Notes: a model not told the origin generated them from the letters alone. Shown: positions 20,474-31,866, numbered from the stretch's first letter. The stretch is 43,377 nucleotides of DNA from Stereocaulon alpinum (GCA_018257865.1 JAEUBA010000151.1:1-43377), one strand, 5' to 3'. Translations and numbers: made by a program.

Positions 20474-23400
20474 TATTGAAATCGACGTTTCGCAGTAGGC
20501 TTTCGTAGATGGATTGATACGAGGCGTTAGTTGTGCTGGCTTTCGGTGATTATATTGGCTTGATAGGCTTGCCAGGAGCTTGTGCATATCATTTACAGTA
20601 TCAATATCAGGAAGCAGAAACGATAATGTACGTTTCAACGTTCATACTCTCAGAATCTAACACTTTATGTCTTCACAATTCTTGTTTCCATACTACCCTA
20701 GAAGATATGTCGCATTACCGAGGTGCTTCCTCCCTCAAGATTTCTTCTTCGCCTTGTTAGACACTGATTATAGGTACGTCCCGATCTTGGATTTGTCGAG
20801 ACTACTTACCGACAGGATCGACTCTGGGGATTATTGGCAATGCTTCTATGTTCGAGCAAGCAGAATCCACACAATTCTCAGATCACGGCTATGACTCGGG
20901 TCTCGGCACCTTTTTGAGCATCTGTAGACCCGCTCCTGTGGTTCATTACTCCGGACTTGTTCGATTGATCCACAAGAGCTTTCGGAGCTTCTATCCCGCC
21001 CCAACTCTACACTTGGATTTGGATGAGCGTTCGGGGGTTTCGGGCTTGAGCACGATGATCGTGGCAGAAGGCTCAGTCCGGTCCGCGGGCGTTGATACGC
21101 CTGTCACTAATCTTTACTTCGAAGATGGGAATGTCATTTGCACCGCCTACGTTCCAGGATCAGACAGAGTTGTCATCACATCTCTGGGTCTTTAGCAGTA
21201 AGATTTGAGAGGAAGTCCGGATTAGCTTCTTGAGCGTTAATACACCATCGACTGATGTATTTGGTTGGAGGTAGTGACGGCTCGGATCGAATGGCCCCTA
21301 CCGTGAGTCTACGCCTCTCAGAGGAGCCTTGCAGATCGCCTACTATCTAAATTACAATTTACATAATCCTTCAGGTCTATTGCTCTCTTGAGTCGGAACC
21401 TAAAGATAGAGCTCGGCCAGCTCATCGAGCTTGAAACACCTAGTTTTGTGGTTCAGTATCGGAATTGAGGCCGATTGGTGCAGAAGATCTTTCAGACTAT
21501 GTAAAGTACCTACCTCGAATGTCTAGAGCCAGCTGCGTGTGCAGCCTCTTTGCATCCTATCAGCCATTAGGGATTCAAGGCTTTGTCAATCCTTCGAACG
21601 TCAAGGTACCTGCTTGCCGCAGTCCTACGGTTGAGAGAGGGCAGACTTGTGGACGATCATTATCTTTGTATGTGTGGACCCAATGGATTCAATAGATTCT
21701 TGAGTTTGGACTAGCCGTGGATCAGAACCCTACACGAGACGGCTTCGTGCATGCGGATCGCGGGAGCCTTGACCGTGGGACAACAGCAGGCACTAGTATA
21801 ATATACGCAAGTGATCCTCTTGTATTATCATGTATTGGGGGTCAAGTATGCAGGAGCTGTGTATGCACGGAATTTCATAATTTAATTAATGCAGTGTTAT
21901 GCGTGAACCTTAAACATGCCTGAATTATGAAAAAGCTTCCTTATGCACAAGCACAAGCCTGACACGTCTGAGACTCTGAGTTATGAACAAGCTTTCTTAC
22001 TCGTTGCCGAGCCCATCATTTCCTTGTGCCACGCATGCTTCCTGCCCCTTACACTGCTATCTTCACGTACTACTTTACCTACTAAGGTACCTACTATCTA
22101 TCTTAACGGAGCCTACCTACCGACATTGTGGACGATTCGAGGCGTATGGTCGGTCCTCACTATACCAACCCCTACCCGCACCAGTGCCTCATAATTCTCA
22201 ACCCTATACGACCCTGACGATAAGGTTCTTGTGCCTGCACAAGAACCCTGAATGCATACTTGTGGCGATAGAGAGGCAATTTCAAGAGATCTCAAACTCT
22301 TTTTCAAACATTGAAGTAACATGACGGCAATCAACAGAAGGTGACGGAAGTAATTGCACCTCCGGGCGCTGGTGTCATGGACCTCGGGGCAAACCCCCGG
22401 GCTGCAACTATTTCTGTTTCTACCGGTTGGATGATGCTAATGTTTATATTCGTGCTCTGTTATTGGGCTAACTTGGAGGAATTCTGAGAGGCTTTTGATG
22501 GGTGTAGACTTGGTAGGGTGAAACCCGGAACACAACGCAGCACGTTGAGTATCCGACTCCGAGGCGAAGGCCTCGAAGGCCTCTAAGGACGTATCGTGTG
22601 GTGACGGAACGCATAGGAACACCTAGGATCATGGTTCGAATTACACCCTGAAACTGGAGCAAGCATGACAGTGAAGTTACACCGTCAACCTCTAATTTTC
22701 TGCATATGTGGCTTGAGCTAAGCTTGATGAGATGAGGGGTATCTACCATAGGATGGTGATCGAAGTCCGCAAACGGTAAGCCAAGAGTACACCTTTGTAC
22801 CTTAGAAAGACCAACCTGGCAGCCTCATCCGTCAGAAGCGTCAGAAGCTTTGACCCTCCTCACGCTGATCAATATGCACAGTCTATCATGTTGATCAGGC
22901 CTGCCGACTCACCAATAGCAGCTCTTCCCCTGATCTTAGTGCTTCGGCAACTCCAAAATTCTACGATATGATTCGCCCGCCTCCCCACACACTCGCATAC
23001 GAAATAGCGCACGCGATGCCTCGGCACGAAGGATTGCCCCTGGAATATCGACCGTCAGCTCCGAAATATCAAGGATGATTCTGGGTGTATCGTGTACGAA
23101 ACTGTCAACTCGTGCTTAGCCTGCATAAAACCACTTTCATCATCTCGCTTGATTAGACTGTAGCTTTCACCTACTCTGTCTCTTCTCGCGAGCTAAGCAT
23201 CACTAGCGAACGTCTAATGTCCGTGATCTTCATTACAGATGCTCAAACATGCAGATTCAACTCGCCACGATTTCGCAGTCTACGGTTGCAATGGATTTGA
23301 TAGAGCGAAGCATGGCCAACGAACCTGCTGATTGTTTCCGCGACGTTGAACAGTGCGGCTCTCGGACTTTTTCGCCCCTGATATAATTCTTCGTATGCTT

Positions 23401-23552
23401 CTTGGTCTCTGGAAGCATACATAAGGAACGGAAACATGTGCCAGCTTTCTCTTCCTGCTGAGTACTCAATAGGATCTCAGATACTCGCTCCCACAAAGCT
23501 CAAGAAAACTAAAGCTGTTACTTTTAAGCCTAATCCAAAAGGCCTATACAAG
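20474..23552. other. 3.1-kb intergenic spacer without identified genes
   Basis: Normal base composition, no RIP signature, and only short open frames with no recognisable domains. The longest with an ATG is 115 codons at 20,848-21,195 and resembles no family I know. It should include the EFR3 3' region and the promoter of the secreted peptide gene. No tRNA, repeat or terminal inverted structure was recognised. Confidence 0.5.
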
Positions 23553-24076
23553 ATGCAGTACACCTCGGTCATCGTTCTGGGCTTCCTCAATGCCTTTGCT
23601 TTAGCGGTGCCTATCAGTATGTTCAAACGAATATCTCTCGAGTATTCCATGGAGAGAAACCCAACTTACACTCATCGACAGATCAAATACGATCTCCAAT
23701 TCCCCCTGAAGCCGAAGCAGCAGTCGCCAACGGTATCGCAGCCGGCGAAGCTGGTATAGACTCCGGCATTGCAGCCGCTGATGCAGCCATTGCGAAGTAC
23801 GGCAAACGCTCACCAATCCCACCCGAAGCCGTCGCTGCTGTCACAAGTGCTAATGGAGAAATTGAGAGTGGTCTCGCCCAAGGTGAAGCGGGTCTCAATT
23901 CAGGTGTCGCTGCTGGGAACGCAGCCATTGCGGAATACGGCAAACGCTCACCAACCCCACCCGAAGCCGTCGCTGCTGTCACAAGTGCTAATGGAGAAAT
24001 TGAGAGTGGTCTCGCCCAAGGCGAAGCGGGTCTCAATTCAGGTATCGCTGCTGGGAACGCAGCTATTGCGGAATAA
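23553..24076 (+). CDS. secreted Kex2-type repeat peptide precursor (KEP-like)
   Basis: The model joins 23,553-23,616 and 23,682-24,076 (152 aa). The 65-bp intron has a strong donor (gtatgt) and acceptor gacag; splicing brings the leader into frame with the repeats. Residues 1-18 (MQYTSVIVLGFLNAFALA) form a clear signal peptide. Three tandem repeats follow: residues 26-64, 65-110 and 111-152. Each begins SP(I/T)PPEA and the first two end in (K/E)YGKR, a dibasic Kex2 site, so the secretory pathway should release peptides of about 37-44 residues. The repeat body is Ala/Gly/Glu-rich with no Cys. Kex2-processed repeat proteins include pheromone precursors and ribosomally made cyclic peptides of the ustiloxin type; no cyclisation core or UstY-type neighbour is seen here. 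Function unknown; secretion and processing are inferred from motifs. Confidence 0.8.
23810..24073 (+). repeat. 138-bp in-frame tandem repeat of the peptide precursor
   Basis: Copy 1 is 23,810-23,947 (46 codons) and copy 2 is 23,948-24,073 (42 codons, ending just before the stop). They differ at only a few bases. A more diverged first unit lies upstream from about 23,693. The near identity of the last two units points to recent duplication or homogenisation. Confidence 0.9.
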
Positions 24077-24788
24077 CCCCCCCCCCACCAAAAAAGAACT
24101 GATGGGTAAGATGGGTGCTTCCCGGCTTGTGGTGATTGAGGCCAATCCTGATGGGGCCTTGGACGTTGCATAGTCAGCTCGTGCGACGTTGGGTGAACCC
24201 CGAATGTCGTTTAGAATCTTCAACATGTATTGCATCTTGTCAAGTACTTGCCTTGCCCTTGGAACTTGTTGCGATGATTTTCGTGCATTGCCGCGTTGAA
24301 ATAAAAGTTATCTATAGTAAGGTTCAACAGATATTTTGCTACGTGCTTTACGCCTTGGATTTACCATGACTTTCGTTCAAGACCATGTAGACTCAACTAG
24401 TGCTTGGAGAGATCTATTATGGAGTGGCATTGTCATTGCAATCACGCAAGCGCATCACCAAGTGCAGAGTATTGTTTTTGGACCAGAGAGGACAACGTCG
24501 GGATTTACTTACCATTGTGTAATCGCCATAGAAAGGAGAATGTGTCAGCTTTGTATCAAGATTTGTAGCTCTTGGACTATTCGGTCAAATTGGATCATGC
24601 ATAATGCTACGAATTCATCGTACAAAACCTCATCACTTGTTGCATGCATGCCATCAACTCCTTTCATTGCATCATATCATACAAATTCCCGTAGATGTGG
24701 AATTTTCCAGCCTTATTCCGAGCCTCATCCCAGGCCTCACTGACCAATCATTCACATCCCCTAACTAGAGCCACGCCTCCTCCACACC
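24077..24788. other. spacer between convergent genes
   Basis: The 3' flanks of the repeat peptide gene (+) and the gene at 24,789 (-). It starts with a run of ten C residues directly after the stop codon, followed by an A-rich stretch. Otherwise nothing is recognised; frames are short and without motifs. Confidence 0.5.
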
Positions 24789-25490
24789 TCACTTCTTCAC
24801 AGCAGGCTTCGCAGCCGGCTTCCCAGTAACAGTCCCCCCAGTCTTCTGCGCCGGTTTCCCCGTAACAGTTCCCCCCGTCTTCTTCGCCCCCACCCCCGCC
24901 CCCGCCGCCGCAGGCGTAGGTTTCTTTGTCCCCGCCCCAGCAGGACTTGGCGTAGGTTTCTTCGCAGCAGCCCCAGCAACAGGCTTCGCCGCCGGCTTGC
25001 CCGTAACAGTCCCTGTCTTATTTGCACCAGATGCTGCCGCTGCCTCACGACGCTGCTGTGCCTGCGCCCTAGCAATGTTTGCCGCGTTCGTACTCGCCAA
25101 ACTCCTTCCCTTCCCACTAACCCCCAATCCCTGCCCCTGCGTCCCCGCAATCGCCTTCTGCCCTGACGCCGCAGGACTCCCACTCCCCTTAACAGGCGTA
25201 TACTTCGGCATCCCCGTCACCCTCGCCGCCTCCTTCCCCCTCGTCAACCCCAACGGATTACTAGCCGACCCGGCCCTCTGCCCTGGAGCGCCGGTCGCGT
25301 CTCGAACGTAGTTTGCGCTGTCGTTGACGTAGTTTCCGTAGCCGGCTGCTGCGCCGGCTATGCCGTCGCCTATGGAGCGGCCTGTTAGTGATATGCCGTC
25401 GCCGACGCCTTGGATTGCGCCGCCGAATGTGGCGCCTGCGCCGGCTATTACTGTGTCGACTGTTGCCCAGACGGGGTCGAGGAAGCCCAT
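24789..25490 (-). CDS. unrecognised Gly/Ala-rich protein with Lys/Pro-rich repeat tail
   Basis: A single-exon frame of 233 aa with an ATG start at 25,490 and tga stop. Residues 1-65 form a Gly/Ala-rich amphipathic segment (MGFLDPVWATVDTVIAGAGA, then a GDGISLTGRSIGDGIAG stretch) with regularly spaced small residues, which could lie on a membrane. The middle is polar. From about 160 the protein becomes a low-complexity tail of repeated GTVTGKPA and KKPTP motifs, strongly basic, ending in KPAVKK. No signal peptide or catalytic motif is visible. I do not recognise the family; the N-terminal segment reads like a conserved fungal protein of unknown function. A CA-rich leader lies directly upstream. 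Convergent with the repeat peptide gene. Confidence 0.75.
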   Translation of the reverse strand: MGFLDPVWATVDTVIAGAGATFGGAIQGVGDGISLTGRSIGDGIAGAAAGYGNYVNDSANYVRDATGAPGQRAGSASNPLGLTRGKEAARVTGMPKYTPVKGSGSPAASGQKAIAGTQGQGLGVSGKGRSLASTNAANIARAQAQQRREAAAASGANKTGTVTGKPAAKPVAGAAAKKPTPSPAGAGTKKPTPAAAGAGVGAKKTGGTVTGKPAQKTGGTVTGKPAAKPAVKK

Positions 25491-25571
25491 TTTGGAAGTA
25501 GGTGGGGTAGGGGGAAAAGTGGTTTGGGGTTGGTTGGTTGGTTGGGTTGGTTTGTGGTTTGTGGTAGTGGT
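25491..25571 (-). promoter_or_regulatory. CA-rich 5' leader of the gene at 24,789-25,490
   Basis: On the minus strand the 80 bp before the ATG are made of CAACC/CCAAC repeats and pyrimidine runs with almost no G. CA/CT-rich leaders just upstream of the start codon are common in well-expressed filamentous-fungal genes. It supports the minus-strand start at 25,490. Confidence 0.45.
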
Positions 25572-25918
25572 TTAGTTGAAGGTGAGTTCTGATGATAGGA
25601 TTTTGTGATTGTAATGCGGAGTGAGTTGTAAAGAAGAAGAAGAGAAGTACTTATTGCGAGGTGAAGCTGCTAAATGGAAGATGGGAACAGGATTCTGACA
25701 GCCGATGACGCGCACTGCAGGGATTCTAATTGGCTGAGCGGGTGGGATCTTCGTGGCACTTCGAGCCACCGAGCTTCTCCACTTGGCAACGGCTGTCTAC
25801 AAAAATCAATGTGTGCCATTAATCATTTTCATTAAGATATGTCCTGACATGGCTGGCTAGCTAGCGATACTCTCACAAGACTGGTCCAGAACTTGATCAC
25901 AATCCATGAGTCTGCTTC

Positions 25919-26389
25919 TCAGTCCTTCCAATTCGCCGTAGTAAGTACATTTTCTCCCTTTTTGCCTAGAGCAATCAATGCCATTTCCTCAACGTGGCCG
26001 CTCCCATCCCCAATCTCTTTGAAGATTATCTTCTCCCAATCGATAGAGAAACTTCCCTTCCCCGTGTCCTCGTCACCTTCATGCTCGACCCCACCTTTTT
26101 TAGCGACCCAGGTTCGCTCGAACTCCCCTTCGTCTTCGTCGTCTTCGTCTTTTGCGGTGGCAGGCTTGGCTTTGTCAGGCACCTTAGTATTTTTGGCTGG
26201 CTGTTGGAGCTTCAAATCTTTCTCCAATCCGTCGATTTTTTCTTTCCCTTCAAGCTCGATTTCAGTCAATGTGCAATTCGACTCCTCGGGGTCCCTCTTT
26301 GCTATGACGTAGATTGTTGCCTTGACAGGTTTATGCTTGCCCTTGATCACTTTGCTCAAGGTGACATGGCTTTCACTCTCGCGACCCAT
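25919..26389 (-). CDS. unrecognised acidic protein, 156 aa
   Basis: A single frame from the ATG at 26,389 to the tga at 25,919. The protein is highly charged, with an N-terminal beta-like part (HVTLSKVIKGKHKPVKATIY, residues 8-27), a Lys/Ala linker and an acidic run DEDDEDEGEFE near residue 85-95. A GSFSIDWEKIIFKEIGDG segment then leads to the end. There are no signal peptide, membrane segment or catalytic motifs. In-frame sequence further upstream (to 26,596) is hydrophobic but is cut off by a taa and lacks an ATG, so I start at 26,389; a short upstream exon cannot be excluded. Biased amino-acid use and an intact frame favour a real gene. Family unknown. Confidence 0.55.
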   Translation of the reverse strand: MGRESESHVTLSKVIKGKHKPVKATIYVIAKRDPEESNCTLTEIELEGKEKIDGLEKDLKLQQPAKNTKVPDKAKPATAKDEDDEDEGEFERTWVAKKGGVEHEGDEDTGKGSFSIDWEKIIFKEIGDGSGHVEEMALIALGKKGENVLTTANWKD

Positions 26390-28821
26390 CGTGTTGGGCA
26401 AGAGCTTTATTTCTTAGGAGTCGCGGTGTATATGAATGTACGTGGAAGGCGGTGTCGTGTTGTCTCGAATAATAGAGTTGGTATTATACGAAGAGCCCAA
26501 AGGGGGTAGTGCTAGAATAGCAAGCACAATAAGTTTGAAAGCGGTGCGGGGAGCTTCGAGTTTGCACTGAGGTTGGAGGAAAGGAAAAGATATCAAGCAT
26601 CGCTGGTGGGTTTAAGTATCAGCTTCCTGGTGTGAAAGGTACATCTTCTTCCTCTAGTAGCTACCGATCTGTGATTGATGGAAACTTAGAGTGACTGAAG
26701 ACCACAGGATCGGCTCAATGGAACCAATGACATAGAGTACACTTCCCGATAGCTGCGTCGTTTGAAGGGCCTGGAATGCTCTGGACAAGTCCCTTGGGAA
26801 AGATGGAATGCCCCTACCACTCTTTGGGACGACATTCGGCATGATTAGCCTGCTCTCTTGCGGTCGACGTACCTAGCAGTGCTAGCCCCATAACCTCAGC
26901 TGGAACTAGCTGTGTGGCTGGAGACGAATTACGGTTACAGAAGCCTTTCCACTGGGTTGCGCTACTGTTCGCGGCCTTCATAATGGCACTTACAGAACTC
27001 TCTCTTGAATCGAAATTCCTAGTGTGTGCTTCCTGCAATTGAAATGCATATTGGACCCTTCTGGCTTTGACGTTGCCAGCTAAGATTGCTGATCCCATCG
27101 CTATTGCGCAGTCTGGGTTAGGCCTTTTCGCAGCGAACTTTACTTCTTGAGGCAGGTGGGCAATGTTGTCAAGGTGCTAGAATTCTTCAGCTGGGTGGTG
27201 ATCTTGTGGCGTGTCTCTCTGCAAGATTGAGCGCTATGAAATGCACGTGCTTTAGATACCCGCAGCATGTCCAGGACACAGAGGAGTAAGGTATACACTA
27301 CCCCCAAAGGGTCCCGGACCGCGTGCCCTAAAGCAGCACTAAGAATCGTCTTGTTACTGTAGGTAGTATCCAAACTTTAGAGGCTCGCTCAGAGGTCCCC
27401 TCCATCCGGAAAGACTTCAACCATTTAGTATCCTTGACCTGCCGTAGGGACGGCAGGTAAGCCGACTCAATGACGCTTTGGCTCTCCAACAAAAGCCTTT
27501 GACACAATCTAACTTGCAATTATCACTATCATTTTGGAGGCTCCGAATAAGTTTCAGCTAAAAGCCAGATGCATAGAACTTTTCGTCATGAGATTATGCT
27601 GCTATCAAAGCTAGCTGCACTCTAGAGGGGTACCACGGTCTATACATCCGCGAGTGTTACCATGTTTTCCTTCTTACCCTCGATGGGTAGTACAAGTCTC
27701 AACCAACATGTTTGACATGGATCAATAGGAGCAAGGAGTCTCCATTGCGAAGCTTCGCAAGTACTTATACCATCTAAATTCTGCCGCATTCCTCAAGCTA
27801 GCCGCTCGTTGGGAGCATGCGACCTCATATCGATCCGTAGCGGTTTGATACCATGACAGAAGTGTACTTTATACACTTCATAACTGGTTCTGTTGATGGC
27901 ATGGAAATGTTGCTATTCGAACTCTTCAAGCTTTGAAATCTGTATTCCAATGCTTTTCGGCTTGCTGTGCCTCAATCCCACCGTGCAAAGACGCGTCCTG
28001 CTATCTCATACCGTTAGAATATCAGCTCTCGGGCCTGTTGCTTAGTCAATCGCTAGCGCGCCACCACCTGGAGCATATAAAGTAGCCGGCACCCCCTACT
28101 AGAGAATCTACAAGTTACCCTCAAATTCTAAAGCATACGGTATGTGGTGATATTGCAAGGTCGCAGTTTTTCAACTGGGCAGTCGCGCTTTGTGTTGGTG
28201 TAATGGTAATTGCGTGTGCGGAGTACTTTGTTCATGCAAGGAAATACTATCAAGGTCCTGTCGTAAAGGTTGAGGGAAGGTCGTAGGAGGGCGACAGCGT
28301 TGAGAGTTGAGAGGTTTGGTAACTTGAAGCCGCTCACGTCAAGAATAAAATAAGTCCGTGGTCTTCCTAGTGGGGCTCATTGAAGCTCGCCCTCTAAGGT
28401 CGCTCCTACAAGGTGATCAGTACAGTAACTAATATAGGGTGTAGAGGAAAGATCTAGGGTCGCTCCGGGGCCTCCGTGCCGAGACCGTTATCCGGTAGTG
28501 GTGAACCCTTGGAATTTTTGACGTGCCGCTCGAGAGTTCGATGGTGTTCCCATATTAACGACAGGAGGCCATGCCCTTACGGAAGATTAATAGTAAGCTG
28601 ACTGGGTCCAAGACCCGAAGATTATGACTTCGGTTGTATCATCGCTCTTAGAGGTCAAGTCCTTCATATTGCGTACGATCATTGCCAAGAGCGGAACAAT
28701 GTTTAGTATGGACAACTCCGCCTTCACACGGACCTTACTCGACAACATACGCTCCATGACGATAACATTCAGTAATTCGTGAGTCAAAATCTATAAGTGG
28801 AGGGCTTCGTCAGCACCATGG
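26390..28821. other. 2.4-kb spacer without identified genes
   Basis: Normal composition; no RIP signature. There is an ATG-started 94-codon minus-strand frame at 26,814-27,098 with no recognisable motif. A TATA-like string (catataaag) at about 28,074 has no convincing reading frame after it. No repeats or RNA genes were recognised. Confidence 0.45.
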
Positions 28822-28830
28822 TATTTAAAG
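28822..28830 (+). promoter_or_regulatory. TATA-like box of the AYR1-like gene
   Basis: tatttaaag lies about 120 bp before the ATG at 28,949 and only 8 bp before an in-frame upstream ATG at 28,838. If it is the TATA box, transcription would begin after 28,838, which supports 28,949 as the start codon. Confidence 0.45.
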
Positions 28831-28948
28831 CTTTCCAATGCCCCCGAGACTACGTGTCTATATCAATAATTGGGTGGCATCATTTCATTCATCCACCGGA
28901 GTGAATCCCTCTCTCTATCCGACTAATCGTGCATCTCGACATTCCATC

Positions 28949-29812
28949 ATGTCAGTTCAAAATAATAAGACTATCTTGATTACCGGCTGCAGCCCAGGTG
29001 GCATCGGCTATGCCCTGGCTCGCGAATTCCATAGCAGAGGACTGCATGTCTTCGCTACAGCACGTAACGAAAAGGCTCTTGCAGACTTAACGGCATTAGA
29101 AGGTATCGAGGCCTTACCACTCGAAGTTACATCTCCGGAGAGCATCTCAGAACTCAAAAAACACATTGTCGAGCGAACCGGAGGATCTCTCGACTATCTT
29201 GTCAACAACGCAGGCCGAAATTACACCGTCCCAGCCCTAGACCTCGATTTTACAGAAGTTGAAGACTGTTTTGACATAAATGTCATCTCTGTCATGCGAA
29301 TGTGTCAGGCTTTTGCTCCACTCCTAATCCAAGCAAGTGGGACTATCATCAATATCGGCAGCGCTGCGGCGGACCTACCCTACGTCTTTGGTTCGGTGTA
29401 TAATGCCTCTAAAGCTGCAATGCATTCTTATACCGACACTCTACGCGTTGAACTTGCTCCATTCGACGTCAAAGTCATGCTCGTGGTCGCAACCGGTGTC
29501 AAGACCAATGTCTTAAGGGTACATCGAGACCTGCCAGAGGGCTCTGTCTTCTTCCCACTCAATGCAGAGTATCGGCAAAGGCAGCTACAGCCGCGAGAAA
29601 AAGGCATGAGTGCTACGGACTTCGCGGCAGAACTCGTGGAGGCAGCGCTAAAGCCGAACCCTGCCGCTTCACGCTGGATAGGCCCCCAGGCTACGTTGGT
29701 GTGGTTCCTGCTCGGCCTGTTTCCCAACATCTACTGGCAGTATCATTTTTCGAAGCTTGTCAACATGGACAAGCTGGCGAGGATTGTCAAGGATCAGAAG
29801 AAGGTTACTTAG
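28949..29812 (+). CDS. AYR1-like short-chain dehydrogenase/reductase
   Basis: 287 aa, single exon, a classical NADP(H)-dependent SDR. The Rossmann motif TGCSPGGIG is at residues 12-20, NNAG at 86-89, the structural Asn in DINV at 111, catalytic Ser at 138 (INIGS) and YNASK with Tyr151/Lys155. A hydrophobic segment near residues 249-263 (TLVWFLLGLFPNIYW) would attach it to a membrane. Overall it resembles yeast Ayr1, the 1-acyl-dihydroxyacetone-phosphate reductase of ER and lipid droplets, which makes lysophosphatidate. Related SDRs act on other lipids or steroids, so the substrate is inferred. I use the ATG at 28,949 rather than the in-frame one at 28,838, because the 37 extra residues lie outside the usual family N-terminus and begin 8 bp after a TATA-like box. 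Confidence 0.85.
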   Translation: MSVQNNKTILITGCSPGGIGYALAREFHSRGLHVFATARNEKALADLTALEGIEALPLEVTSPESISELKKHIVERTGGSLDYLVNNAGRNYTVPALDLDFTEVEDCFDINVISVMRMCQAFAPLLIQASGTIINIGSAAADLPYVFGSVYNASKAAMHSYTDTLRVELAPFDVKVMLVVATGVKTNVLRVHRDLPEGSVFFPLNAEYRQRQLQPREKGMSATDFAAELVEAALKPNPAASRWIGPQATLVWFLLGLFPNIYWQYHFSKLVNMDKLARIVKDQKKVT

Positions 29813-31866
29813 ATCTCACATGCTTGCCATGGAAGCCGATGGCCTGCCATGTTTATTCGCTATCTCCAGTGGCGCTATCGGGCTCGCTTCAGCTATGTCC
29901 ATCAGCTTCTAGCCTACTCGGACTTCATCTCTGGTTTCGTTCGCTATGATTAGATTGGGTGCGGCACGGTTGAGGAGGTATTGTTGCGAAATGACAATGG
30001 TACAGAGATACTGTGAGCTTTGACTACGAGAAATGGAGGGTTTGGCCGTGAAAGTAAGAACAATATGGGCATATTGGCTGTCGGTGCTGAAGTACCCTTA
30101 AAAGGGGGCTGGGCTTAATAGAGGGACAATTGATGTATCACTATGACGGAATTTTGGCATATCATTTGCCCTAAAGTAAAGATTCTCAGCATCCATCCTC
30201 CTCTCGGACATTCGCAAGTATCGAAGAGCATAAGACGTCCTTTTCTATGTCTCGAAGCAGGTAATACACCATTAGTCTTCCTTTCTGACGGTCTTCGAAA
30301 TTGACGCACTCAAGTCAGCGCCAAGAGATGCGCTGACTCCATTTCAGCATGTCTTACCCTCAACTTTAGTATCAATACCAAGCCTCGTATCGGCTGCGAA
30401 TCCACCATTGCAGATAAGACAGCAATCGCAGCGAATAGTCATGGTATTGAGTGTGCTCCCATCATAGTTCGCAGGTGAAATGCCACAAGAATTTGCGGTT
30501 GAATCAGCTAAAGCCACTGCAGAAGCATTCTACAGCAAGTAGGTGTATCTTCAATACGTATCACATAACGCCAGCTCCAATGCCTGCAAGGTACTCTTGC
30601 AGGCATTTGCGGGTTGTTCTTGTTTCATTGCGTGTTGCTTCCATCGGGGAAGCGCGGCAACGCTCCTGATTGTCGACCGACGTGGGGACTCAGCCGTTCA
30701 ATCGATTAGCTTATCCGTTCCGTTCTTTCATTGGCTTGGTTCAAGACCTTGTTGATTTAGTAAGAACCATTGAAGCTGAAGTGTTCGTGCTTTCATCTTG
30801 TATTCAAACCATCAGTTTTGGCGGCAAAACCCGAAAGCAGGTTGGCGTACCCCTCGAGTCGGCCAGTAGCCCTAGCCCTACTTCCGGGGTCCACTGGTAC
30901 AGGTACATGTTCAGGGTCTCAGTTGATGCCTTATGAGACGGCCCCCTGAAACCCATTCTTAAACTGGCTGAAACTATTGCTTTCAATGGTTACAATGGTC
31001 CAAATGGTTTGGATCTACCATTCAACGCGGGGCGGTCGTACTATCAAGAGCGTTGAAGCTAGGTTAGACTGAAATTTGTCCTTGGCGGTTTCGTACTGGA
31101 AGGCGACGACACGGAGTATGGTTTCGTAGGAAATTTAGAGCAGTCAAGGGAACAAGAGTCGATTGCTCAGCGGACAGTGGGGGACTTGGGGGGCCGTGCA
31201 TGGGATACTGCATGGATTTCTGTGACGGATTACAGCGGCATCCGGCTGACTGCTCCGTCGTACAGCATGTCAAAATGCCACTGCTTAACTGTCTGTCTGT
31301 CTCCACTAGGATATATGATCGTCAGCTCTCAACGCTTCGAAGTTACTCATTATTAATTGGTGCTTGCCATATCGATTGCTTTATAGTAGGCTTAGATTGT
31401 GCATCGAATAACTCTCGTGAGCCCCGAAGCCCCTTAATGGCCACTTGGCAGAGCCGTGCGAGCTAACCTAAAGTTAAATTAGGTGTCTAGCCAAAGTAAG
31501 GTACGGTAGGCTTGATGACCCTCATCAAAATCCTAGTACTGTAGCTAGTTCTAAGCGAGATTTATTAAAAGGAGTGCGCTACAGTCCGAGAACGACATAT
31601 CCCTTGTGAAACCGTGGGGCAAAACACGTTCTTACTCTCTGTATGAAATATATTTCTTGAGGGTACTTACGATCTGTTCTGTTTCCATTTCCAGGATATA
31701 TATGCAGGTCTTGGGTTGATTGTTGTTATCGACGGTCTAATAGCACCCTTGGGCTTCATCTCTAAACAGTCCCTACCGAGCACTACCGATCCCTTCCCCT
31801 GAACCTTCCAACATCGCAACCTCTTCCTCATCAAAGCATTCGTCCAGAGATCTCCAGGTAGCCATC
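29813..31866. other. 2.05-kb spacer without identified genes
   Basis: The 3' flank of the AYR1-like gene and the promoter side of the glycosyltransferase gene. Only short frames without motifs occur. A TA-rich string (aggatatatatgc) at about 31,693 could be a TATA element for the gene at 31,867, but this is weak. Confidence 0.45.

Noticed and set aside
20848..21195. 115-codon ATG frame in the 20.5-23.5 kb spacer
   Set aside because: No recognisable motif, no supporting introns or promoter; a frame of this length can occur by chance in this composition.
22628..22645. ggttcgaatt string resembling a tRNA B box
   Set aside because: The surrounding 80 bp do not fold into an acceptor, D and anticodon arm by eye; no tRNA called.
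23683..24171. 162-codon antisense frame over the peptide repeats
   Set aside because: It mirrors the GC-rich repeat on the other strand; the sense frame has a signal peptide, intron and dibasic sites.
26402..26596. Hydrophobic in-frame segment upstream of the 156-aa minus-strand protein, read as a signal peptide
   Set aside because: It has no ATG start and is separated from the downstream frame by a taa stop.
26814..27098. 94-codon minus-strand ATG frame
   Set aside because: No family resemblance and no further gene structure; insufficient to call a gene.
28838..28948. Upstream in-frame ATG of the AYR1-like gene
   Set aside because: Only 8 bp after the TATA-like box and outside the conserved SDR N-terminus; 28,949 fits better.
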